Part shown: positions 23,744-31,636 of the stretch, piece by piece
Position numbering within the stretch: the first letter of the stretch is position 1
How the letters are laid out: each line of letters starts with the position of its first letter
DNA from: Desulfobulbus sp.
GTDB taxonomy: Bacteria; Desulfobacterota; Desulfobulbia; Desulfobulbales; Desulfobulbaceae
Length of the DNA: 34,339 nucleotides
Direction of reading: 5' to 3'
Assembly (NCBI GenBank): GCA_003604995.1
Contig: QZJD01000080.1
Coordinates: forward strand, 1-34,339
The notes under the pieces: generated by a model
Told to the model about the DNA's origin: nothing
The model's input: only the letters and a program-made list of their open reading frames with translations
The model's database searches: none
Made by a program: the position numbers and the translations under genes

Positions 23744-24763
23744 TTAACGGACAATTTCCGCCGGAGTCAGTTTCTCAAAGGGCATGAACGCGCCGCCCTT
23801 CTCGGCCATGAAATCCGCTGCGTCCTTCCTGGTGCGGAAGGCAAAGGGTTCCGGCCCCATCGGCCCCAGCCCCTTGGAACCGGCCACGTAGAAAAGACCG
23901 GCGGCATAATCGTACATGGCTTCGGGAAAGACGGTGGCCCAGATGAACATCGGTTTGACTCCGGCATGCCCATACTGGGAGGGATCGGCCATAAAATAGA
24001 CCAGGCAGCGGCCTGAACAGAAATGCAGGGTCTTGTTGTCCGAGGTCAGGATCTGGGCACGGTTGTTGGGATAATTCGCCGGGGGCATGCCGCACACCAC
24101 GCACCGGTCGGCGGCGGTGGGTTCGATGATCTTGCCGCTCTTTTTCCGTTTGGTGTCGATACTCGCCCGGTCCTTGCCCAACTGGGCGACGGCCTGCTGG
24201 TAGGCACGGCCGTAGTCTGAAATGACCCCGCCGTAGTCGGCAACGAATTTTTCCGCGGCCGCGCGGTCGGCAAAGGCGAGTTTGGAGATGTTGGTCATGG
24301 TCCCCGGGGCCTCCGAGCCGATCACATAGACCGCCTGCTCAGCAGGGATCATTTTTTCCGGAGCCAGATAGAGGGCCACCTTGACGTCGGCCGCATCCTT
24401 ACCCTGCCGAGCGGCGCGTTCCGCCAGGCAATGAATGGAACAGGTTTCCTCTTCCGCGCCATCCAGATGATACTGATGCCTGGTCCGTGCCCACATATTG
24501 AGCATCATCCCGCAGTTGGGACACTTCCCCTTGTCCGTATAGTGGGCCGGCTTCATCATCGGATGCTCCACCGGCATGTTCATGGCCGCCATCATTCCCG
24601 GGTGCTTTTGGGCCTCCGCCATGGTCGGGGCCTTCATCTCCTCGGCTGCGAGCGGCAAGGCCGCCAAACCAGCGGTGAGCAGACAGGTCAAAAATAACAC
24701 GCCGCTGATGATCATCCGCTTTAAACCTGATCCTCCTCCAAAGACGCTCTTTCTCCTCAGCAT
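23744..24763 (-). CDS. Secreted protein with two NosL-like domains
   Basis: 339-residue exported protein. A signal peptide (basic start, core MIISGVLFLTCLLTAGLAALPLA) precedes a short Met-rich stretch (about 48-70), then two NosL-like modules. Each has a CXXCGM motif and a downstream CXXXC: C81/C84 with C108/C112, and C220/C223 with C248/C252. NosL binds Cu(I) and helps assemble nitrous oxide reductase. No nosZ or other nos gene is in the window, so a more general periplasmic metal or thiol role is likely. The Met-rich stretch and CGMM also suit copper binding. The start has GAGAGGGG upstream. No lipobox is obvious. The domain call is fairly firm; the partner is unknown. Confidence 0.75.
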   Translation of the reverse strand: MLRRKSVFGGGSGLKRMIISGVLFLTCLLTAGLAALPLAAEEMKAPTMAEAQKHPGMMAAMNMPVEHPMMKPAHYTDKGKCPNCGMMLNMWARTRHQYHLDGAEEETCSIHCLAERAARQGKDAADVKVALYLAPEKMIPAEQAVYVIGSEAPGTMTNISKLAFADRAAAEKFVADYGGVISDYGRAYQQAVAQLGKDRASIDTKRKKSGKIIEPTAADRCVVCGMPPANYPNNRAQILTSDNKTLHFCSGRCLVYFMADPSQYGHAGVKPMFIWATVFPEAMYDYAAGLFYVAGSKGLGPMGPEPFAFRTRKDAADFMAEKGGAFMPFEKLTPAEIVR

Positions 24764-24834
24764 AGACCCCTCTCTTTTGGTCAGAATAAAAAAAAACGCG
24801 ACTCAAGGCCGACAAAGGCCCCATCTTTTACTTA

Positions 24835-24880
24835 TTGTATATCATCAAAACGATTCCGTCCAGCAGCGGCAATTTGTCGC
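24835..24880 (-). promoter_or_regulatory. Candidate control region of the NosL-like gene
   Basis: An FNR/CRP-like palindrome, TTGTATATCATCAA (24835-24848), has a perfect right half-site and an imperfect left one. It overlaps a possible minus-strand -10, TACAAT. A second imperfect dyad, GCGGCAATTTGTCGC, lies at 24866-24880. The 231-bp gap holding these is AT-rich compared with its surroundings. No match is strong enough to name a regulator. Confidence 0.3.
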
Positions 24881-24951
24881 ACCATTTTTTCCCCGACCGT
24901 TTTTCCGACTAAAATATCGTTGCATTATCAGTATGTTGACCTTCTTTGTTG

Positions 24952-24982
24952 TTGAGAAGCGCCAACTGGAGTAGGGTATAAA
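24952..24982 (+). promoter_or_regulatory. Weak candidate promoter of the small thioredoxin-like gene
   Basis: TTGAGA (24952-24957) and TATAAA (24977-24982) are separated by 19 bases, longer than ideal. The stretch is AT-rich and upstream of the plus-strand gene at 25088. Confidence 0.3.
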
Positions 24983-25087
24983 AATATCTCCGCAATGGTT
25001 TCGGGAGCGCAAAGGAGGTTAACCGCGGAGAAACTTCCCCCATGGCCCCATCGCGTCCCCCCAGCTGACGAAAATGGTTGCCCATCC

Positions 25088-25372
25088 ATGAACCGGACTC
25101 CTTCGCCCGTCATCTTTTATAAAGCCGCCCTCTGTCCCCGCTGTCTGCTGGTGACAAAAGTATTGGCCCGTCTTCGCCGGGCTTATCCTGAACTGGTGGT
25201 GGTGGAAATCGATGCTGTCCGCAGTCCGGTGCTGGTATGGCGCGACGGCATCCGGATGATCCCCGCCCTCAAGACCGAGAACGAGCTGCTGAGCGGCATT
25301 CTGTTGAAGCCAAAAACCATCGAAAGATTTGTTGCCCGCCACCTGGGCCGGTCAACGGCCATTCCGCCGTGA
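25088..25372 (+). CDS. Small thioredoxin/glutaredoxin-like protein
   Basis: 94-residue protein opening with VIFYKAALCPRC, a beta-strand followed by a CXXC redox motif (CPRC) as in thioredoxin-fold proteins. A later IRMIPALKTENELLSG has the cis-proline position (IPAL) of that fold. No signal peptide is visible from this start, so it is probably cytoplasmic. An ATG at 24995 would add 31 residues of low-quality sequence; I prefer 25088, just before the fold begins, though neither has a good ribosome site. It stands alone on the plus strand between two minus-strand units and ends 15 bases from the lipoprotein gene. Function is unknown; thiol-disulfide exchange is the likely chemistry. Confidence 0.6.
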   Translation: MNRTPSPVIFYKAALCPRCLLVTKVLARLRRAYPELVVVEIDAVRSPVLVWRDGIRMIPALKTENELLSGILLKPKTIERFVARHLGRSTAIPP

Positions 25373-25387
25373 CCGTCAACCGCGCTC

Positions 25388-25858
25388 TCAGAAGAAATCA
25401 GCACCGGAAGCCGGCTGCCAGTCGCCCTTGTCCAGCCGCCATTTTCCGTCCGCGCGATGCAGTTCCAGGTCAAATCGGTAGAGGTCCGCCTGCATATTGA
25501 GCAGGGCGTCCAGGTCAGAGACGTTCTGCCCGGTCAGGGCCGCGAAAACCGTGAGCCGTGCCCGTTCCGGCGCCGGGAAGGTCAACTCGCTCATCCGGGT
25601 CAGGATGTGGATATTCTTGTTTGCAAGCAGATACCTGGCGGCAATCGCCACGATGTCGCGCCGGGTCCGGCCCTGGTCGTCGAGATACTCCTCCGCGATC
25701 AACCCCTTCAGATCCCCGAGGCTCCGCGCCTCCGCCGCCGCCTCCACGGCCGCCACATATTGCCGGACCTGCTCTTCCGGGGAATCTCCCTGCCCGCAGG
25801 CGTAGAGAAGAATAACCACCAGCAGCGGCACTGCTTTAGCCAGAATCTTACCCGTCAT
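25388..25858 (-). CDS. Small predicted lipoprotein
   Basis: 156-residue protein with a lipoprotein signal: MTGKILAKAVPLLVVILLYA followed by the lipobox cysteine C21 (LYAC). The rest is soluble and alpha/beta in character, possibly an NTF2/SnoaL-like fold (AAVEAAAEARSLGDLKGLI early, LELHRADGKWRLDKGDW at the end). I do not recognise a named family. The start at 25858 is firm because GGAGGTGAC lies at ideal spacing. The frame stays open for 41 more codons, but these are the MITE at 25871-25988 and should not be annotated. It is the last gene after trpB2 and dacB. Confidence 0.75.
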   Translation of the reverse strand: MTGKILAKAVPLLVVILLYACGQGDSPEEQVRQYVAAVEAAAEARSLGDLKGLIAEEYLDDQGRTRRDIVAIAARYLLANKNIHILTRMSELTFPAPERARLTVFAALTGQNVSDLDALLNMQADLYRFDLELHRADGKWRLDKGDWQPASGADFF

Positions 25859-25870
25859 TTTGTCACCTCC

Positions 25871-25988
25871 GAGCCTCTTGCAAAATGAGCATCTACTGCG
25901 ATCGGCTAAAAATATCCTGGGCGGCGTCTTCCTTGCCCTGAATATTTTTCTCTCGATCTCGTAACGACGCTCATTTTGCAAGAGGCTC
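25871..25988. mobile_element. MITE-like palindromic element, copy 2 (118 bp)
   Basis: Perfect 20-bp terminal inverted repeats, GAGCCTCTTGCAAAATGAGC at 25871-25890 and its complement at 25969-25988. A direct CTCC on both sides (25867-25870 and 25989-25992) looks like a 4-bp target duplication. The interior is shared with copy 1 but lacks the nested hairpin. It separates dacB from the lipoprotein gene, touches the latter's ribosome site, and supplies the last residues and stop codon of dacB. Confidence 0.83.
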
Positions 25989-27194
25989 CTCCGAATACAT
26001 ATTGCGCAGCCTTCTGATCAGCCGGTCCCTGGTATTGGCCTGCTGATTTTCCAGGATGACGAAGGGCCGGCTCCCCGGCAGATAGCCGGCATAATTATGG
26101 ATGCCGGCCATGGTCCCCGATTTCAGGCGAACGCCTTGCCGCTCGGGCAGTTGGCCGGCGTGGGGGGCGAAAATCCGCAACAGCTCCACCATGGCCCGGG
26201 CGGTGACCCGGTTTTCCCGGGATAGGCCGGACCCCTCCACCATCCGGATGGGGTCGGCGGTCTCCGTGCCGGCCAACTCCGCGAGGACCTCGGCCGCGGC
26301 CCGCCGCGCCTTGGCCCAGGTCGCGGGATAGCCGTAGCGCCCGGCCCCGCAGGCCAGGAACACCTGATTGGCCACGAAATTATTGGAAAACTCGAGAACG
26401 GAAACCAGGACCTCGCGCAGGACTCGGGAATTCTCGTGGGCATGGAGTAGAAGGGCATCCGCCGGCACCCTGCCGACCCCCAGCGGCCCGTCGCCGGGAA
26501 TTCCGCGCGCCCGCTGCAGGGCGCGGAACAGTTCCGCCACATGTCGCGCACCGGTCTCTTCGGGCCGGCACCCGGCCTGGCAGATGTTCAGCCGGTACTC
26601 GCCCGGTCCTCGCCCTCCGGCCAGTTCCCGCATGATCGGCAGGGTCGGGGTCTGCTCCTCGGCGGAGCGTACCTTGCCGCCGTTTTCCACCCGGAAGGCT
26701 ATGGTGTTGAAATTTACCGCCGTGGCGCCGACCGGCGCGTCATAGGGATTGTCGCTGGTCCCCCGACCCGGGACGTCGTCCTCCAGCGCGAAGCGGCTGT
26801 TGTCGACATAGATCCCGTTGATTTGCCTCACCCCCTCTTCGCGCAGCCGGTCCATGACAAGGGCGACCTCCTCGGCAACGAGAAAAGGGTCGCCGGAGCC
26901 GCGGATATAGAGGTTCCGCGCAGCGTCCTGATATAGTTCGGTGCGAAAACGGTATTCCGGGCCCAGGATGCGCAACCCGATCAGGGCCGTGGCGATTTTG
27001 AGGATGCTGGCCGGGATAAAGGGCTGGTCGGGATTGCAGGCGGCGAGAACTTTTCCCTCCGCATCGGCGACCAGCAGGCCGCCGTTCCGGATGTCGGAAG
27101 CAAAAGACCGGCAGTCAGCATATGCGGACTGCCGGTCTGCAAAAACAACAACCAGCAGAAAGACGCTCAGCCAGGCGAACAGAGATCGCTTCAC
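25971..27194 (-). CDS. dacB: D-alanyl-D-alanine carboxypeptidase/endopeptidase (PBP4, S13 family)
   Basis: Periplasmic penicillin-binding protein that trims peptidoglycan cross-links. A signal peptide (FAWLSVFLLVVVFA) ends near AYA. The active-site motifs are SILK (S63, K66), SNN in LEFSNNFVANQ (about 270) and KSG in RLKSGTMAGIHNYAGYL (about 360), the set expected for family S13. The start codon is GTG with AGGGA ahead of it, 23 bases after the trpB2 stop. Two oddities: the stop and last five codons (EPLAK) come from the inserted MITE, and codons about 20-30 hold a 32-bp palindrome. Neither removes a catalytic motif, so the enzyme is probably intact. Confidence 0.88.
   Translation of the reverse strand: MKRSLFAWLSVFLLVVVFADRQSAYADCRSFASDIRNGGLLVADAEGKVLAACNPDQPFIPASILKIATALIGLRILGPEYRFRTELYQDAARNLYIRGSGDPFLVAEEVALVMDRLREEGVRQINGIYVDNSRFALEDDVPGRGTSDNPYDAPVGATAVNFNTIAFRVENGGKVRSAEEQTPTLPIMRELAGGRGPGEYRLNICQAGCRPEETGARHVAELFRALQRARGIPGDGPLGVGRVPADALLLHAHENSRVLREVLVSVLEFSNNFVANQVFLACGAGRYGYPATWAKARRAAAEVLAELAGTETADPIRMVEGSGLSRENRVTARAMVELLRIFAPHAGQLPERQGVRLKSGTMAGIHNYAGYLPGSRPFVILENQQANTRDRLIRRLRNMYSEEPLAK
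27106..27137. repeat. 32-bp near-perfect palindrome inside the dacB signal-peptide region
   Basis: The arms GACCGGCAGTC and GACTGCCGGTC are perfect complements. The 10 bases between them contain GCATATGC, itself a palindrome, so only one central pair fails. It lies about 57-88 bases into the dacB coding sequence and encodes roughly DRQSAYADCRS at the signal cleavage site. Confidence 0.75.
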
Positions 27195-27217
27195 GTCGTC
27201 CCTGCCGGCGCGGCGGT

Positions 27218-28564
27218 TCAGCCGATCTTGGGCAGGTTGGCCAACGACTCGGCTATCTCATCGGTGGGCAGGGAGTAGTTGTGCAGTTCCCCGGCAAAAT
27301 AGCTGTCATAGGCGGCCATGTCGATGAGGCCGTGGCCCGACAGGTTGAAGAGAATGGTCTTGGGCTCGTTCAGGTCCCGGGTGGCCTCGATGATCGCCCC
27401 GCGAATGGCGTGGCAGGTCTCCGGCGCCGGGATGATCCCCTCGGTCTTGGCGAAGAGGACGCCGGCCTCGAAGCACTCCATCTGGTGGACATTGATGGGC
27501 TCGACGATCTTTTCCCGGATCAGGGCCGAGACGATGGGCGCCATGCCGTGGTAACGCAGACCGCCGGCGTGGATGCCCGGCGGCATAAAGTCGTGGCCCA
27601 GGGTATGCATGTGCAGAAGCGGCGTCATGCCGGCGGTATCACCGGAATCGTAAGCAAGCCGGCCGGCGGTCATCGTCGGACAGGAGGCGGGCTCCACCCC
27701 GACAAAGCGGATCTTTTTGCCTTCCAGCTGGTCCGGGACAAAGGGGACCACCAGGCCGGCGAAGTTGGAGCCGCCGCCGCAGCAGCCGACGATCACGTCG
27801 GGATAGGCCCCGGCCATTTCCATCTGTTTTCTGGCCTCCAGGCCGACAATCGACTGATGGAGGACCACATGATTGAGAACCGAGCCCAGGGCATAGTTGG
27901 TATCGGGACTGGTGGCCGCATCCTCCAGGGCCTCGCTGATCGCGATGCCCAGCGAACCGTTGCTGTCCGGGTGTTTTTCCAGGACCAACCGACCGTAGTT
28001 GGTATAGGGGCTCGGGCTGGCCACGATCTCCGCGCCGAAGGTCTGCATGATCGATTTGCGGTAGGGTTTCTGGTTGTAGGACACCCGTACCATGTACACC
28101 TTGCACTTCATGCCGAACATGGAGGTGGCCATGGACAGGGCGCAACCCCACTGGCCGGCGCCGGTTTCGGTGGCCAGCCGTTTTACCCCTTCCCGCTTGT
28201 TGAAATAGGCCTGGGGCACGGCGCTGTTCGGCTTGTGGCTGCCCACCGGCGATACGCTCTCGTTCTTGAAGAAGATCTTCGCCTTGGTGCCCAGGGCCCG
28301 CTCCAGGTTCAGGGCGCGAACCATGGGGGCCGGCCGCCAGATGGCGTAGATCTCCCGCACCTCCTCCGGAATGGGGATATAGCGCTGGGCGCTCATTTCC
28401 TGCTCCAAAAGACCCATGGGAAACACCGCCGCAAGCTTCTCCGGCCCGATGGGCTGTTTGGTTTCCGGATCCAGGGGCGGCTGCAGGCCGTTTGGAATAT
28501 CCGGAACCACGTTATACCAGCTGGTGGGCATCTCATCGTCGCGCAACAGTATCTTCTTGCTCAT
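27218..28564 (-). CDS. trpB: TrpB2-type tryptophan synthase beta-like protein
   Basis: PLP enzyme of the TrpB2 group, 448 residues, probably joining indole and serine to make tryptophan. The cofactor lysine is K111 in [28 protein letters not shown] and the phosphate-binding [11 protein letters not shown] are typical. The long N-terminal extension ([18 protein letters not shown]) and [10 protein letters not shown] distinguish TrpB2 from the TrpB that pairs with TrpA. The start at 28564 is set by AAAGGAGAG; the frame is open 42 codons further but without family resemblance. No trpA or other trp gene is nearby, consistent with TrpB2 acting alone as an indole-salvage enzyme. It is followed at 23 bases by dacB, which has no obvious link to it. 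Confidence 0.88.
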   Translation of the reverse strand: MSKKILLRDDEMPTSWYNVVPDIPNGLQPPLDPETKQPIGPEKLAAVFPMGLLEQEMSAQRYIPIPEEVREIYAIWRPAPMVRALNLERALGTKAKIFFKNESVSPVGSHKPNSAVPQAYFNKREGVKRLATETGAGQWGCALSMATSMFGMKCKVYMVRVSYNQKPYRKSIMQTFGAEIVASPSPYTNYGRLVLEKHPDSNGSLGIAISEALEDAATSPDTNYALGSVLNHVVLHQSIVGLEARKQMEMAGAYPDVIVGCCGGGSNFAGLVVPFVPDQLEGKKIRFVGVEPASCPTMTAGRLAYDSGDTAGMTPLLHMHTLGHDFMPPGIHAGGLRYHGMAPIVSALIREKIVEPINVHQMECFEAGVLFAKTEGIIPAPETCHAIRGAIIEATRDLNEPKTILFNLSGHGLIDMAAYDSYFAGELHNYSLPTDEIAESLANLPKIG

Positions 28565-28770
28565 GTTCTCTCCTTTCGCGGAAAATAAGTTCAAAGGGAC
28601 CGGTCTCGGTACGTTAACTTGCCTCAGCCGCACTTGATGAACACGGGAATCCGTGCAGCAGAAAAATGTATACCATCTTCCCGGTGGCAACTCAAGCAGA
28701 GAAGGGCGAACCCGGCGTTGCCCGCTCAGGCAGAACCAGTGTTGTCCGGTTAGAAAATTGCAATGGCTGT

Positions 28771-28890
28771 TTTTCCCTCACCCCATCCCTCTCCCAGTGG
28801 GAGAGGGAGACTCTTATAACCCTCCCCCCCGAAAAGGGAGACTTATTAAACCCTCGCCCTCCGGGAGAGGGTGGCCGAAGGCCGGGTGAG
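28771..28890. repeat. Palindromic intergenic repeat (CCCTCTCCC/GGGAGAGGG type)
   Basis: CCCTCTCCC-AGT-GGGAGAGGG forms a 9-bp hairpin (28787-28807). A second, imperfect one (CCCTCGCCC...GGGAGAGGG) lies at 28851-28871. Outer CCCTCACCC (28775-28783) and GGGTGAG (28884-28890) are complementary. This type of GA-rich palindrome is widespread between genes in many proteobacteria. The rest of the 373-bp gap between the radical SAM and trpB2 genes shows nothing else convincing. Confidence 0.65.
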
Positions 28891-28937
28891 AGAATAATGG
28901 TGCCGGAGAACCATGCGAAAAGAGAGTATGCAAAATC

Positions 28938-31499
28938 TTAACCGGACATCGCTGAGGCCGGACAAGGAATTTCGACAAGCCCGACCACCCTGGTCTTGCA
29001 GATCCGGGCAAGCAGGCTCTGCTCCTCTGTCAGCTGAACCGCTTCGGCGAGCACCGCCCTGGCGCTGATACCGGCGCGGCCGGGAATGGAAAGCAGCTCG
29101 AGAAAAAGCTCTTCCTCCGTTCCCTGCAAGGTCCGCACCAGGGGGCGGATATCCACTTCCCGCCGCACCCCCTTGCGCACCTGCGCCACCACCATGCTTT
29201 CCCTGCTCAAAAAATCTTCGACGGCGGCAAGTTGCGGCCCGGTAAGCGGCGATGCCAGGGTAACCTGGTAGCTGCTCAAAAAGGCCGGCGGCGTCCGCGC
29301 CGGCCGATCGCTCACGGCAACCACCTTCATCCCCGGCGGTAGTTCCCGGCTGAGGGCCTCGGCAAACGCCCGGGGATCGTCCAGCGGCACGCCGATTTCC
29401 ATGTCAAAATACTCCGCCTCGCTTTCCATGCCCACAGGCAGCGCGTCGCTGAAGGAAACCCGGGGGGTGGGATTGTGGCCCTGAGAGTGGAGGACGGTTA
29501 TTCCGGTCCGGTGCAGGGAGCGAAAAATGAGTTGCAGGGTCTCCAGGTGGCTGAAAAACCGGCTGTCGCCCCGACGGGTGTAGTACACCCGGTACACGAC
29601 CGGCGGGTTTCCCTGCCGGCCGGCGGCCTGGACCGGCTGAGCCGGCCGGATCGCCGGCGCAACCGGCGGGTGCCCGCGATGGAGCACCGGCCTGATGGTC
29701 TTGAAATCGCAGAGCCCGCACTGCTGGCAGCCGCTGGTCCGGCAGTCCGGCGTATATTCCATGGCCAGCGCCCTGAGCCGTTCCTGCGCCAGGAATTCGC
29801 GGTCAACGCCGCTGGCCAGATGATCCCAGGGGAGAGGGCCTTCCGGATCCCGGGCCAGCAGATAGGCGTCCAGATCGATCCCGCACTCCCGGGCCGCATC
29901 CTGCCAGGCCGCCAGCCGATAGTGCTCGGACCACCCGTCCAGGCGCGCCCCGGCCCGCCAGGCGGTCTCGATCAGGCGGGCCAGGCGGCGGTCGCCGCGG
30001 GAGAACACCCCTTCCATGATGCTTTGCTGGGGATCCTGCCATTTGAGATTGAAGCCGCGGCGCGGCAAAAGCTCCTTGAGGCGGCTGATCCGCTCCCGGG
30101 CTTCGGCCAGGCTCAACTGCCGTTCCCACTGGAACGGTGTATGAGGCTTGGGGACAAAGGTACCGACGCTGACGTTGATCTGCACCCGGCCGCCATTGGC
30201 GCCGGCCTCCCGCTTCGCCTTGGAGGCCAGATCGATGATCGCGGCCACATCCTCCCAGGTCTCGGTGGGCAGGCCGATCATGAAATAGAACTTGATCAGC
30301 TTCCAGCCCAGGCCGAAGGCATTGCGGCAGGTGTCGAGCAGGTCCGCCTCGCTGATCCCCTTGTTGATTACCTGGCGCAGCCGGTCGGTGCCGGCCTCGG
30401 GAGCCACGGTGAAGCCGGTCTTACGCACCCGCCGGATCTGGTCCATGATCTCCGGGGTCAGGGTACCCACCCGCATGGAGGGCATGGAAACCGAGACATG
30501 GGATGAAGAAAAACGTTCCATCAGGGCGGTCATCAGTTCGGGCAGGCAGGAATAATCGCCGGTGGACAGCGAAAGCAGTGCCATCTCCTCGAAACCGCTG
30601 GCTGCTATCCCCTGCTCGGCCACGGCCATGACCTCGGCCGGCGACCGCTCCCGCACCGGCCGATAGATAATCCCGGCCTGGCAGAAACGACAGCCCCGGG
30701 TGCACCCCCGGGCGATTTCCACGCCCAGCCGGTCATGCACCGGCTTGACCACCGGGACCAGCGGCCGCCCCAGGGACGCCGCCGCCGGCATTTCCCCGAG
30801 CACCCGCCGCCGGACCGATTTCCGGCCAGGAACCAGGGCCCGCATCCCGGCAAACTGCCCGTCCTGATACTGCGGGACAAAAAAGGCAGGGACATAGACG
30901 CCCGGGATCGCGGCGAGGCGGGTCAACAGTTCCGGCCGCCCTGCGCCCTCCTGCTTTGCGGCACGAATCACCTCCGCCATCTCCAGGACCACCTCTTCGC
31001 CGTCGCCCAGGACGATGGCGTCGAAAAAATCAGCCACTGCTTCGGGATTCATCGCGCAGGAGCCGCCGCCGATGACCAGCGGTTCCTGGTCCCGCTCCGC
31101 GGCCCGGAAAGGGATGGCGGCCAGGTCGAGGACGGTCAGGATGTTGGTATAGCAGAGTTCGTAGGGGAGCGTAATGCCGAGCACGTCGAAATCCGCAAGC
31201 GGCCGGCGCGATTCCAGCGCGAACAGGGGCAGGCCATGCTCGCGCAGCTGCCGCTCCATGTCCAGGTCCGGCGCAAAGCAGCGGTCGGCGAGCAGATGCT
31301 CCCTGCTGTTCAGGATATGATAAAGGATCTGCAGCCCCTGATGGGCCATGCCGATCTCGTACAGGTCGGGAAAGACCAGGGCGAAACGGACCTCGGCCCG
31401 GTCCCAGTCCCGGTGGGCGGCATTGTGCTCTCCCCCCACGTAGCGGGCAGGCTTCCGGACCAGCGGCAGGATATGATTCAGATGTAGCGTACCGGGCAT
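28938..31499 (-). CDS. TIGR03960-type radical SAM protein with C-terminal DUF2344 domain
   Basis: 853-residue protein. An N-terminal B12-binding-like region (about 30-200, with FPDLYEIGMAHQGLQILYHIL and ITLPYELCYTNI) is followed by a radical SAM core with the cluster motif CTRGCRFC (C266, C270, C273). A cysteine cluster CRTSGCQQCGLC lies at about 615-630. The C-terminal 220 residues match the TIGR03936/DUF2344 type, with YYTRRGDSRFFSHLETLQ and HNPTPRVSFSDALPVGMESE. This is the normal full length for the family in anaerobes. The exact reaction is not known; family members often sit near RNase G or ribosomal protein genes and are suspected in RNA modification, but that context is absent here. 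GGGAG lies upstream of the ATG. It is divergent from the AMIN gene. Confidence 0.85.
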   Translation of the reverse strand: MPGTLHLNHILPLVRKPARYVGGEHNAAHRDWDRAEVRFALVFPDLYEIGMAHQGLQILYHILNSREHLLADRCFAPDLDMERQLREHGLPLFALESRRPLADFDVLGITLPYELCYTNILTVLDLAAIPFRAAERDQEPLVIGGGSCAMNPEAVADFFDAIVLGDGEEVVLEMAEVIRAAKQEGAGRPELLTRLAAIPGVYVPAFFVPQYQDGQFAGMRALVPGRKSVRRRVLGEMPAAASLGRPLVPVVKPVHDRLGVEIARGCTRGCRFCQAGIIYRPVRERSPAEVMAVAEQGIAASGFEEMALLSLSTGDYSCLPELMTALMERFSSSHVSVSMPSMRVGTLTPEIMDQIRRVRKTGFTVAPEAGTDRLRQVINKGISEADLLDTCRNAFGLGWKLIKFYFMIGLPTETWEDVAAIIDLASKAKREAGANGGRVQINVSVGTFVPKPHTPFQWERQLSLAEARERISRLKELLPRRGFNLKWQDPQQSIMEGVFSRGDRRLARLIETAWRAGARLDGWSEHYRLAAWQDAARECGIDLDAYLLARDPEGPLPWDHLASGVDREFLAQERLRALAMEYTPDCRTSGCQQCGLCDFKTIRPVLHRGHPPVAPAIRPAQPVQAAGRQGNPPVVYRVYYTRRGDSRFFSHLETLQLIFRSLHRTGITVLHSQGHNPTPRVSFSDALPVGMESEAEYFDMEIGVPLDDPRAFAEALSRELPPGMKVVAVSDRPARTPPAFLSSYQVTLASPLTGPQLAAVEDFLSRESMVVAQVRKGVRREVDIRPLVRTLQGTEEELFLELLSIPGRAGISARAVLAEAVQLTEEQSLLARICKTRVVGLVEIPCPASAMSG

Positions 31500-31546
31500 A
31501 ACTGGCTCCCTGGAATTGTCGTTCCGGCCCTTTTACTGAAAAAAAG

Positions 31547-31576
31547 TTGACTTTTCAAATGGATTCAAAATAATAT
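31547..31576 (+). promoter_or_regulatory. Predicted sigma70-type promoter of the AMIN-domain gene
   Basis: TTGACT (31547-31552), an 18-base spacer, and TAATAT (31571-31576), in a clearly AT-rich island between the divergent radical SAM and AMIN genes. The start of translation is about 60 bases further on. Confidence 0.6.
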
Positions 31577-31636
31577 AAGCTAATTTATGGACTTAGACAA
31601 AGACCATTATCCCTCCTGGAAACGAAGAGAAATCCC

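Noticed and set aside
25042-25068. Eight-codon frame MAPSRPPS as a leader peptide of the thioredoxin-like gene
   Set aside because: The GGAGG upstream is too far (about 24 bases) and nothing suggests attenuation.
25859-25981. N-terminal 41-codon extension of the lipoprotein gene
   Set aside because: It is read through the MITE; the strong GGAGGTGAC and lipoprotein signal set the start at 25858.
28771-28890. CRISPR-like array
   Set aside because: Only two imperfect hairpins of different spacing; no regular repeat-spacer pattern and no cas genes.
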